The position numbers and the translations under genes are program-made. Shown in pieces: positions 1 through 8,700 of a DNA stretch of 64,000 nucleotides (position 1 is its first letter; each line of letters opens with the position of its first letter). This DNA is from Marinobacterium nitratireducens. Its GTDB lineage: Bacteria > Pseudomonadota > Gammaproteobacteria > Pseudomonadales > Balneatricaceae. The stretch lies in assembly GCF_014645375.1 (NCBI RefSeq), contig NZ_BMLT01000003.1:169983-233982 (forward strand). The letters run 5' to 3'. The notes beneath the pieces were generated by a model, which did no database searches, was not told the origin of the DNA, and saw only the letters and a list, made by a program, of their open reading frames with translations.

Positions 1-88
1 GCAGCTTTGAGCTGCTCGCCATTGCACCGCTAGACCCACCCTCCGGTTCGTGCTTTCGATGGGCGATGTGCCAGTCCGGCACTCGCAG

Positions 89-119
89 GTTGGGTGCAGC
101 CCGAAGGGCGTAACCCAAC
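89..119. repeat. GTTGGGT-type intergenic inverted repeat
   Basis: GTTGGGT at 89-95 is mirrored by ACCCAAC at 113-119, with an inner GCCC/GGGC pairing. Related elements occur at 43550-43582 and 55726-55792, so this is a dispersed REP-like family. It lies just beyond the qhp terminator. The first 200 bases otherwise show no convincing gene. Confidence 0.6.
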
Positions 120-143
120 AACCTCCCCGGTCCGTCCGGATAG

Positions 144-173
144 AAAAAAGAGGCCGCGCAGTGCGCGGCCTCT
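144..173 (-). terminator. Rho-independent terminator of the qhp operon
   Basis: A perfect stem GAGGCCGCGC (150-159) / GCGCGGCCTC (163-172) with a 3-nt loop is followed, on the minus strand, by a run of T (143-149 read in reverse). It sits 28 bp beyond the qhpB stop codon, where the qhpADCB transcript should end. Confidence 0.85.
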
Positions 174-200
174 TCGATATTCTGCGGACAGAGTATTGGT

Positions 201-1307
201 CTAATCGCGGATCGTCGCCACTCGCAGGTCGGAGGTGCTCATGTCACCGCTAAGCTGGATCGAGCCGATCTTCTCCAGCGTATCCGAACTGTGAATGGAG
301 ATATCGCTGCTGGTGCCGCCGACATAGATGGTCTTGCCGTCCGCCGAGATGTTCAGGTCATAGTAGGTATGCGGCATCTCGTACAGCGCCAGGGTTTCGC
401 CGGTGGTGATATCGTGCTTCGACAGGGTGTTGAAACTGCCGTAGAAGATATTGGGGTCGCGCGGATCCGAGATGAAGTTGAAGACGATGAACTCGAACGG
501 AATGATTTCCTGACGTACGGCTTCGCCGGTTGCCAGATCCACCCGGCTGATACCCCACCACCATTCGGCCGTCTCCATGTTCATGGTATCGTCCTGAAAC
601 TTGGCCGTGACATAGGGCATGATGTACTCGTTGGACTGCTCGCCCTGGGAGTGCATCGCGAAGGCATCGGGCGGCAGCCACTCCGGGCCACGGTCCCAGC
701 TCTGCAGCGCGGTCACCATGCGGACTTCGCCGCTGTTGACATCGATTGCCTTGATATCGGCGCCGCCGAGGATCACCTCACCCTTTTCCGTTGCGGCGAT
801 CTTGGTGATACGACGATCCACCGGGAAGGTGCGCACGGGTTTTGCGTCCGTGCCGTCGGCGGTGTTGTAGACCGCCAGCTGCGGTTCCATGACCTCGAAG
901 CGATCAGGCAGGTGACGCACCGGGTTCTGCACCGTGTACAGTTCCTTGCCGTCGGCGCTGACGGTAATCGACTGATGCGTCTTGACCCGGACGTTGCCCT
1001 GGGACTGAGCGGCATGGAAGGTGATGTCGCAGGTCTGGATATCGAAACCGTAAACATCCTCGGTCATGTTACTGAGGACATAGGCAATCTTGCCATCCGG
1101 CGACGGCGCGATGGAACCGGTGCCGAATTTGCCCGGCACATCGCAGGTACGCACCACTTCGTTGGTGGACATATCGATCACCTGCAAATGGCCCGGGCGG
1201 GTGATGGTCAGCAGGTACTCCTGGTCGGCGCTGGCGGGGAGTGCCTGCAACGACAGCAGCGCGGCGCCGGCCAGCGCGGAGGTTTTCATTTTCTTGTTCA
1301 CTTTCAT
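201..1307 (-). CDS. qhpB: Quinohemoprotein amine dehydrogenase, beta subunit
   Basis: Periplasmic beta-propeller subunit of QHNDH, which oxidises primary amines to aldehydes and passes electrons through the alpha-subunit hemes. The N-terminus is a Sec signal (basic MKVNKKMK, hydrophobic AGAALLSLQA, cleavage after ALPASA). The rest consists of repeated propeller-blade motifs such as SPDGKIAYVLSN, SADGKELYTVQN and SADGKTIYVGGT, typical of YncE/QHNDH-beta proteins. The length of about 368 residues fits the family. The ATG at 1307 is chosen because GGAG lies 10 bp upstream; a GTG two codons earlier is possible. It is the last gene of qhpA-D-C-B and starts 15 bp after the gamma-subunit stop. Confidence 0.93.
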   Translation of the reverse strand: MKVNKKMKTSALAGAALLSLQALPASADQEYLLTITRPGHLQVIDMSTNEVVRTCDVPGKFGTGSIAPSPDGKIAYVLSNMTEDVYGFDIQTCDITFHAAQSQGNVRVKTHQSITVSADGKELYTVQNPVRHLPDRFEVMEPQLAVYNTADGTDAKPVRTFPVDRRITKIAATEKGEVILGGADIKAIDVNSGEVRMVTALQSWDRGPEWLPPDAFAMHSQGEQSNEYIMPYVTAKFQDDTMNMETAEWWWGISRVDLATGEAVRQEIIPFEFIVFNFISDPRDPNIFYGSFNTLSKHDITTGETLALYEMPHTYYDLNISADGKTIYVGGTSSDISIHSSDTLEKIGSIQLSGDMSTSDLRVATIRD

Positions 1308-1322
1308 CTGCACCGCTCTCCG

Positions 1323-1646
1323 TTACTCGCCGTCCTCGAAAATACCTTCCAGCTTGCGCCAGTCCTTATCGGCCTTGGCCACGCCCTCACCCCAGTCAGG
1401 GTAGGTGTTGGCGGTGTCGGGCACCTGCGCCGGCCACCAGCAGGCATCGGCGCAGCCGTAGATATCGGACTCCATCGGCTGGCACAAAGAGCCGAGGCCG
1501 CCGAACGGATCGAGCTCCCAGCCCGGGTCGGTGGTGGCGGTACAACCGACCACCGTCTGCATCGCGACTACTTCCTCGACTTCGTCCGGGCTCACCGCCT
1601 GGTTGATCAGCTTGGCTTTCTTGTTCAGTGATTTCAGGTGTTTCAT
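1323..1646 (-). CDS. qhpC: QHNDH gamma subunit precursor carrying cysteine tryptophylquinone
   Basis: Small catalytic subunit of amine dehydrogenase, 107 residues including a 28-residue leader with no Sec-type hydrophobic core. If the mature chain starts at residue 29, C35, C55, C65 and C69 become mature C7, C27, C37 and C41, and E44, D61, W71 and D77 become E16, D33, W43 and D49. These are the known positions of the three Cys-Asp/Glu thioether bonds and the C37-W43 cysteine tryptophylquinone of characterised QHNDH. Every cross-link partner is therefore present, predicting a functional cofactor. The gene starts 2 bp after the qhpD stop, so the peptide is made beside its modifying enzyme. Confidence 0.96.
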   Translation of the reverse strand: MKHLKSLNKKAKLINQAVSPDEVEEVVAMQTVVGCTATTDPGWELDPFGGLGSLCQPMESDIYGCADACWWPAQVPDTANTYPDWGEGVAKADKDWRKLEGIFEDGE

Positions 1647-1648
1647 TA

Positions 1649-3079
1649 TCAGGCACTCCTCCTCGGAGAGACGTAGGCTTCGAAGAACCCCGGGTTCCCG
1701 AGCATGATCCGCGAGTACACTTCCACTCCAAAGTCGATCCAGTCGCGCATCAGATCGCAGTAGTGATAGGAAGGTTTTGTCGGATCCCCATACTTGGCAT
1801 AGCTTTCGTGGTAGCAGCCCCCCGAACAGAGGTTGCGGATACGGCAGGTCTCGCAGCCGGTGTTGCTGCGGTCCAGACGCTTCTCGACGAATTCGGCGAG
1901 GCGCGGCTTGTCGATCCCGGTCTCGACATTGCCGAACAGCGGCATGTCGGAGCCGGTGAAGCGATGGCAGAGGTTGAGTCCGCCGTCCTTGTCGACCGCC
2001 AGCAACTGGACGCCAGCACCGCAGGGGATCAGCTTCTTGTTGCCCTCGTACATATCCGTAAGCATCTGGTGCATGTTGCCGAAGCCGAAGTTTTCACCGC
2101 GACTGGCCGCCTCGAGGTAACGCCGGCCGAGACGCTTCATGCCTTCGAATACCTCGACCTGCTCCTCGGGCGTCAGGTTGAACTCGGCGATATCACCGGA
2201 GGTCACCGGTCCGAAACCGACTTCAGCGAAGCCAAGGTCGAAGTAGAGGTGATCGAAGATCTTCTCGACATCCGTGATGCCACGGGTCAGGGTCACACGG
2301 CAGCCCACCGGCCGCGCGGTGTAGCGCGACAGCAGCATTTCCACCTTGCGACGCACCACATCGTAGGTGCCCTGACCGCCAACGGTGATGCGGTTCTTGT
2401 CGTGCATCGCCTTGGGACCGTCCATCGAAATGGTCAGACCGAAACGGTGCTCGTTGAACCAGTCCACCAGCTTCTCGTTGAGCAGCGTGGCGTTGGTGGT
2501 CAGGGTAAAGCTGACCTGGGCGTCCAGCTCGGCGAAGCGTTTCTCGCAGTAGGCCACCACCTCGCGGATCAGCGGCATATTGCTGAGCGGCTCGCCGCCA
2601 AAGAAGACCACGTTGTAGCTCGGCTGGTCCGGCGACTCCTTGAGCAGCATCTCGATCGATTTGATCGCGGTATCGAGCCCCATCAATTCGCCCTTGGAGG
2701 GCGTGGTCAGGTCTTCCTTGTAGCAATAGGTGCAGCTGAGGTTGCAACCGGTGTTGACGTTCAGCACCACCGTGGTGAGCGGAAACTTCGTCACCTTCTG
2801 CGGCTCCGGATTGAAGCGCCCAACAGCACCTTCGCCGACAATCATTTCCAGCGCCCGGAATTCCGAGATCGCTTCCTCGACGTCGGCGGCGCCGAAGCGG
2901 CCGTTCAGGGGCGCCAGCAGCTCTTCGGTCACCTCGCCGTGGCGGTCGAACAGTGACAGCAGTTCACGGCTCAGATCATCCAGCTCGAAGATGCTGCTGC
3001 TGGGCACGTGGAACAGCATCTGACGCGCATCGACGTCGATGCGGTGCAGATTCGGTTTTACCAGCGTCATGGCGCCCAT
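1649..3079 (-). CDS. qhpD: Radical SAM thioether-forming maturase of the QHNDH gamma subunit
   Basis: Radical SAM/SPASM enzyme that installs intrapeptide Cys-to-Asp/Glu thioether bonds in QhpC in the cytoplasm. The CxxxCxxC [4Fe-4S] motif is in [15 protein letters not shown] (C112, C116, C119). A glycine-rich FFGGEPL motif follows, and the C-terminus has the SPASM cysteine set ([17 protein letters not shown]). The N-terminal 90 residues resemble a peptide-recognition domain. The ATG at 3079 is preferred because AGAGGTG lies 5 bp upstream; a GTG two codons earlier has no such site. It is not a sulfatase maturase: position between qhpA and qhpC identifies the substrate. Confidence 0.95.
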   Translation of the reverse strand: MGAMTLVKPNLHRIDVDARQMLFHVPSSSIFELDDLSRELLSLFDRHGEVTEELLAPLNGRFGAADVEEAISEFRALEMIVGEGAVGRFNPEPQKVTKFPLTTVVLNVNTGCNLSCTYCYKEDLTTPSKGELMGLDTAIKSIEMLLKESPDQPSYNVVFFGGEPLSNMPLIREVVAYCEKRFAELDAQVSFTLTTNATLLNEKLVDWFNEHRFGLTISMDGPKAMHDKNRITVGGQGTYDVVRRKVEMLLSRYTARPVGCRVTLTRGITDVEKIFDHLYFDLGFAEVGFGPVTSGDIAEFNLTPEEQVEVFEGMKRLGRRYLEAASRGENFGFGNMHQMLTDMYEGNKKLIPCGAGVQLLAVDKDGGLNLCHRFTGSDMPLFGNVETGIDKPRLAEFVEKRLDRSNTGCETCRIRNLCSGGCYHESYAKYGDPTKPSYHYCDLMRDWIDFGVEVYSRIMLGNPGFFEAYVSPRRSA

Positions 3080-3119
3080 AATCACCTCTTGTTGTTATGT
3101 TCAGGGGGTATCGGTATCG

Positions 3120-4721
3120 TCAGTCCAGCACGCGACGGACGAAGTCCTGCGGCGCAACCAGCAGGCTGCCCTCGCCGGTCACATCGTTACCGCCATCGCT
3201 GACGCTGCCAACGACCGTCAAGCGGCCGACATTGTTGGCCGACATCTTGCGTTCCGGGTTGGGACCGGCGTCGCCCGGCGTGAAGATGCCGCTCGCGTCG
3301 ATCGCGCCGGCGTACTTCTCGTCCTTGTCGTGCGCAGCCACTTCATCGGCAGGCGCGATCGACCAGGTGGCCGGCATGTAACCCAGACGCAGATCGTCGT
3401 CGGTACCCGGCTGACCGTCGGCGCCTGCGGCGTAACCGACGGCACGGTATACGGTGCGTACCTTCGCCATCTCGCCGCCATTCCCGCCGATGCGGCTGAG
3501 CGCATTGGCAGGCGTCACCTCGACCCGGGCCAGGCTGTCGTAGACCGCGAGCGCCTGATCTTTGCTGGCGTCACCCACGCTGACGGTACGGGCGCCGGCG
3601 GCACCGCTGGCCTTGGCGAGCACGCGAATGCTGTCGCCGTCGCGCGCGATGACCTTCTCGATTTCGACGCCATCGCCAAGGGAGACATCGCCGTCGAGGT
3701 TCTGTCCGACGATCGTCAGCTCGGCGCTCTCGCCCAGCTTCAGATGCGCCGGCAGCACCGCTACCACCGCGGGCTGGCCCTGATCGCGCACCGCCATCAG
3801 CTCACCACCGATCTCACGCGCCTCGGTGTTGAACATGCGGCCATCCATCACGGATCCCTCGGCGTCGGCAGCCATGACCTGGCGCATCTTGACACCGTCG
3901 ATCTCAATTGCCGCACGCCACTCGTAACCGGTGTAGACCCGGGCGCTGCCCTTGCCGCTCAAGGCGCTGCCGTCCGAGTACTGACCTTCAAGCGACAGCT
4001 GATAACCGGTTTCCGATTTGGAGGCATCCATCCAGGCGGTGAACTCGCCCTTGCCCGGCACGTAACCGAGTACGCGCCAGCGACCGGTCAGGTCCGCCTT
4101 GGGCGCCGCCTTCCAGCTGTTCCACTCCGGCGTGATCAACGGGAATTTATTGCCCAGTTCGACAGCGGTCTGGTTTTGCGCGATGTCGTACCAGGCGCGG
4201 TCACGGGCCAGCGAGTGGAGCTCGATGGTCGGGAACTGTCCCATATGGAAGCCAACCAGCCGCTTCCACTCGTCTTCGGTACGGCGCTGCAGCGAGAACC
4301 GGGCGGCGGAATGACAGCGGGCACACATCTGCCCCAGGCCTTCATCGACCCCGGACTCGACCAGGTTGGTATCCTGCTCCAGGAGATAGCGGTAGGGCTC
4401 TGCCTCGGACGGCGCCAGCCCCTGATGGTCAGCGAGGTACTGGACCAGGGCGCGCTTGTCCTCGGTGGAAATCTGGGCGCCGCGCAGCTCCTGCATGCGG
4501 TTGATGGTCATCAGCCAGCCTTCCGGGGTCTTGCGCTGTTCACTGATACGTGAAAACGGCGTCTCGCTGTTCCCGGTATCGCTGTGACAGGCCAGGCAGT
4601 TGTTGCGGATCAGCTCCTCGCCAGCCTCGGTAGCCGCCAATGCAGGCGCCGCCATTACCGCCAGCGCCAGAGCCGGCCCCGCCAGGGGCACGCGTTTCTT
4701 GTTATGCGTAGTCAAAGCCAC
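3120..4721 (-). CDS. qhpA: QHNDH alpha subunit, diheme cytochrome c
   Basis: Electron-transfer subunit of amine dehydrogenase, 533 residues. A Sec signal peptide (LALAVMAAPALAA) is followed by an N-terminal diheme domain with CLACH (C42-C45-H46) and CARCH (C133-C136-H137), then the beta-sandwich domains characteristic of QHNDH alpha. Heme attachment needs the cytochrome c maturation machinery, which is not in the window. The start is GTG at 4721 with GAGG 5 bp upstream. It is first in qhpADCB, and its promoter must lie in the 270-bp divergent gap shared with the response-regulator gene, where 10-bp-phased repeats suggest direct control. Confidence 0.95.
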   Translation of the reverse strand: MALTTHNKKRVPLAGPALALAVMAAPALAATEAGEELIRNNCLACHSDTGNSETPFSRISEQRKTPEGWLMTINRMQELRGAQISTEDKRALVQYLADHQGLAPSEAEPYRYLLEQDTNLVESGVDEGLGQMCARCHSAARFSLQRRTEDEWKRLVGFHMGQFPTIELHSLARDRAWYDIAQNQTAVELGNKFPLITPEWNSWKAAPKADLTGRWRVLGYVPGKGEFTAWMDASKSETGYQLSLEGQYSDGSALSGKGSARVYTGYEWRAAIEIDGVKMRQVMAADAEGSVMDGRMFNTEAREIGGELMAVRDQGQPAVVAVLPAHLKLGESAELTIVGQNLDGDVSLGDGVEIEKVIARDGDSIRVLAKASGAAGARTVSVGDASKDQALAVYDSLARVEVTPANALSRIGGNGGEMAKVRTVYRAVGYAAGADGQPGTDDDLRLGYMPATWSIAPADEVAAHDKDEKYAGAIDASGIFTPGDAGPNPERKMSANNVGRLTVVGSVSDGGNDVTGEGSLLVAPQDFVRRVLD

Positions 4722-4812
4722 TACTCCCTCGCTGTTATGTTCCAGGTTGTTCAGTGTTGCCGGTCAATCTACACCCTGGCTGTAAATGAAGTTCTTCGCC
4801 TTTGTGCTAAGT

Positions 4813-4838
4813 TGTAGACGAATGTAACAAGCTGTAAC
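4813..4838. promoter_or_regulatory. Triple direct-repeat operator in the qhpA / response-regulator divergent region
   Basis: TGTAGA (4813), TGTAAC (4823) and TGTAAC (4833) recur at exactly 10-bp intervals, so the three hexamers lie on one face of the helix. Head-to-tail repeats with this spacing are the usual binding format of OmpR/PhoB-type winged-helix regulators, and such a regulator begins at 4992. The array lies 92 bp upstream of qhpA and 154 bp upstream of the regulator start. The cognate regulator is inferred from position only. Confidence 0.6.
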
Positions 4839-4991
4839 GAAAGCCGGGTGCCCAAGGCCAAAGTATTGATTCGGCTAAGGCATAGCGCCAGATTTTTTTC
4901 ATCACCCGGCGCTTTGTCCCGCCCCGGACCGTTGCTAGACTGGGCGGGCCCGTACATCTACCCAAGTGCCCCAGACACGAGAGTCCGCCCC

Positions 4992-5717
4992 ATGCCCGAC
5001 AGCCCAGCCCGCCCGGCTCGTATCCTGATAATCGAGGACGACTTCGCATCAAGATCGCTACTGGTCAGCTACTTCGAGAAAGAGGGCTATCAGATCAGCG
5101 AAGCGGAACAGGCCGACGATCTGCCCAGTCGCGTCGCCCGCGACGGCATCGAGCTGGTGCTGCTGGACATCAATCTGCCGGGCAAGGACGGCCTGACGCT
5201 GACGCGGGAGCTGCGCGCCACCTCCGCCGTCGGCATCATACTGGTGACCAGCAAGGGCGATGAAATCGACCGTATCGTCGGCCTCGAGCTCGGCGCCGAT
5301 GACTATGTCACCAAGCCGTTCAACCCTCGCGAACTGCTGGTAAGGGTGAAGAACCTGCTGTGGCGGGTTCAGGGGTCCGGGCAGAGCGCCGGCGCCCGCG
5401 AAAGCCAGTGCCTGCACTTCGAAGGCTGGGCGCTGGATGCCAACAAGCGCCAGCTGGCCGGTCCCGACGGCCAGCTCGAACGCTTGCCGGAGGGCGAGTT
5501 CAAGCTGCTGCAGGCGCTGATCAGCCACGCCGGCCAGGTACTGAGCCGTGACTACCTGATGGACGCGATTCACGACCGGGAGTGGACCCCGAACGACCGC
5601 TCGATCGACGTTCTGATCGGCCGTCTGCGTCGCAAACTGGGCGACAATCCATCCAACCCCCAGCTGATACTGACCGCCCACGGCGCCGGCTACGTATTCG
5701 CCGGCAGCCTGAGCTAG
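4992..5717 (+). CDS. OmpR-family response regulator
   Basis: Two-component response regulator of 241 residues. The receiver domain (about 10-122) has acidic residues E15-D16-D17, phospho-acceptor D59 in LVLLDINLPGKDG, and the conserved lysine in DYVTKPFNP. The C-terminal winged helix (about 145-238) resembles the TorR/ArcA branch. The ATG at 4992 is chosen because homology begins there; upstream in-frame codons encode no recognisable domain. It is 60 bp from the giant hybrid kinase gene, the probable phosphodonor. The phased repeats at 4813-4838 are a plausible binding site, which would make it an activator or repressor of qhpADCB and possibly of itself. Confidence 0.92.
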   Translation: MPDSPARPARILIIEDDFASRSLLVSYFEKEGYQISEAEQADDLPSRVARDGIELVLLDINLPGKDGLTLTRELRATSAVGIILVTSKGDEIDRIVGLELGADDYVTKPFNPRELLVRVKNLLWRVQGSGQSAGARESQCLHFEGWALDANKRQLAGPDGQLERLPEGEFKLLQALISHAGQVLSRDYLMDAIHDREWTPNDRSIDVLIGRLRRKLGDNPSNPQLILTAHGAGYVFAGSLS

Positions 5718-5777
5718 GCCGATGCGATCCGCAACCGCACGACAGCGCCCAGAGCGCGGCCGAACCGGAACCGGACG

Positions 5778-8700
5778 GTGAACGACGTCGGCGGCTATCG
5801 CATACTGGCGGAACTGTATCGAAGTCCGGCCTGCACTCTGAGCCGGGCGCTCCGCCTCGCCGACCAGCAGCCGCTGCTTCTCAAACAGCTGCAACGCCAG
5901 CAAAAGGACCCGGAACGGCTCAGCCGTTTCAGACACGAATTCGATATCCTGCAGCATCTGGACATCGCCGGCGTTCCGCAGGCCCTGGATTTGCTGCAGC
6001 TCGACGAAGCGCCCACGCTGGTGCTTCCCGACTGCGGCGACTTCACGCTGCGTCAGGCGCTCGAGCGCGGCAATCGCGACTGGAAGTCCTGGCTGCCGGT
6101 GGCGCTGCGTCTGGCCGAAATACTGGCGCAACTGCACGAAGCCCGGGTCATTCACAAGCAGATTCGCCCCGAGCACATCCTGCTTAAAGGCGCCACTCTT
6201 GAGCCGACGCTGATCGATTTCAGTCACGCCTCCCGACTCGGCCGCGAGCAGGCCATCTGGGGTACCGTGCGGCTGGAAGCCACGGCGCTGCCCTACCTGG
6301 CGCCGGAGCAGACCGGGCGCATCAACCGTGCGGTGGACTATCGCACCGACTACTACGGTCTCGGCGTCACGCTGTTCGAAATGATGACCGGCCAGACACC
6401 CTTTGCCAGCGACGACGATCTGGAACTGGTGCATAGCCAGATCGCACGACCGCCGCCCTGGCCCGACGCCCTCAATCCCGACCTGCCACGGCCGCTGGCG
6501 CGCATCATCCGCAAACTGCTGGCCAAGGACGCCGCCAAACGCTATCAGTCGGGCTTCGGACTGTGCCAGGACCTTCGCCGCTGCCTGGAGCAGTGGCGGC
6601 GGGACGGGCGCATCGACGATTTCGAGGCGGGGCTCGAAGACCGCTCCGCGCGACTGCAGCTGCCCCAGGCACTGTACGGACGTGACGATCTGCTGCGCCA
6701 GCTGGGCGAGCAGTACGACGCCTGCGCCAGGGGTGGGCAGGAGCTCGTTCTGATCAGCGGTTACGCCGGCATCGGCAAATCCAGTCTGGTCCACGAACTG
6801 CGCCAGCACGTCAACGCCCGCAGCGGCCACTTCTGCAGTGGCAAGTTCGACCAGATGCGCCGCAACCGGCCCTATCTCGGTATTCACCTGGCACTGCAGG
6901 GGCTGGTACGCCAGTTGCTGACCGAACCGGACGACCATATCGCCCGCTGGCGCGAGAACCTGCAGCAGGCGCTCGGTGCCCAGGCGCAGGTACTGATCAA
7001 GCTGGTACCGGAGCTCGAGCTGATCCTCGGCCCCCAGCCCGACGTGCCGCTGCTGCCGGCGGTCGAGGAACAGAACCGTCTGTCGCGGCTGTTCCAGCAG
7101 CTGCTGTGCGCGTTGACCGGCGACAGGCATCCGCTGCTGCTGTTCCTCGACGACCTGCAGTGGGCCGACCCGGCGTCGCTGCACCTGCTGGAATCCCTGA
7201 CCGCCGGCATGCGGGTGCCGCATCTGCTGCTTATCGGCAGCTATCGCGAAGAAGAGATCGGTCCGGGCCACGCGCTGCGTCCCGTACTGGCAAGGCTGCG
7301 GGCCTGCGCCCGGCCACCGAGCGAGTACCGGCTCACGCCGCTGAACCTCGAGCAGATCGTACAGCTGCTGAGCGATGCGCTTGGCGACGACCGCGAACGT
7401 CTGATGCCACTGGCGCGGCTTTGCCTGGAAAAAACCCAGGGCAACCCCTTTTTCCTCGGCCAGTTTCTCTACCGTCTCGACGAGGACGGTCTGCTGCAGC
7501 TGCGCGACCAGACCTGGTACTGGGACGAGGACGCCATACGGGCGCAGGCGCTGAGCGATGACGTACTCGACCTGATGATCAGCAGGATTCAGCGGCTGCC
7601 GCCACAAACGCAACGCATCCTGCCACTCGCCGCCTGCATCGGCGGTACCTTTACGCTGCGCAACCTTGCGATCGTCAGCGAGACCGGGCTGTCGGCCCTG
7701 GGCATGCTACTCTGGCCGGCCCTGAGCCAGGGCCTGCTGCTGTCTCTGGGCGACGCCTATCAGCTGCTGCAACCCGAAACCGGCGACAGCCGATGTCGCT
7801 TCGTTCACGACCGGGTACAGCAGGCGGCCTACTCGCTGATCGACGCAGCCAGCCTCGAACCGCTGCACCTGAAGATCGGCCGGCTGCTGCAGCAAAGCGA
7901 CGGCACAACCGAGGACCGGATCTTCGAGATCGCCAACCACCTCAACCAGGCCCGCCGGCTGATCACCAGCGCCGATGAACGGCTGGCGCTGGCGCACATC
8001 AATCTCGAGGCCGGGCAGCGCGCACGGCAATCCGCCGCCTTCGACAGTGCCCTGGAGTACCTCGAGGCGGGCCTTGACCTGCTGCCGGTCGATACCTGGG
8101 ACAACCACTATGAGCTGTCGCTGGCGCTGCACCTGGACTGTGCGGAGGCGGCCTATATCCGCGGTGAAACCGATCTGATGGACCGGCTTGTCAGCGTCGT
8201 GCAAAGGCGCGGACGCTGCCTGCCAGACCGGGTGCGCGGACAGGAAATCAGCATCCACTCGCAGATCTCGCGCAACCGCTTCCAGGCCGCGCTTGACAGT
8301 GCGCTGCGGGTGCTGGCGCAGCTCGGCGTCGCACTGCCGCAACACCCGAGCCGCCGTCACAGTCTGATCGGTCTGCTGCGCGCCGAGTGGCAGCTGCTGC
8401 GTCGCAGTCCCGAGCACTTGCTCGACTCGCCAGCGGTGGTTTCACCCGAAACGGAGGCCGCACTGCGGCTGCTTGCCGGCATGTTCGGCATCGTCAAGTT
8501 TTCCAGCTCCGGTCTCAGGCCGCTGGTCACCGCCCGCAGTGTCGAGCTGACACTGCGTCACGGCCGCTCACCAGACACTGCGCTGGCGCTGGCGGGTTTC
8601 GGCGGCGTGCTCTGCGGCCAGTACGGACTTGTCAGCCAGGGCTACCGGCTGGGCGAGCTGGCGCTGGAGTTCGACCGGCGGGCGCCGACGACATTCAATC

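Noticed and set aside
1649..3079. Radical-SAM protein as sulfatase maturase for the 43587-45269 sulfatase
   Set aside because: Its position between qhpA and qhpC identifies it as QhpD.
5058..7613. 851-codon open frame antisense to the hybrid kinase gene
   Set aside because: GC-rich shadow: low-complexity Gln/Arg/Val product with no domain, and the plus frame has clear conserved motifs.
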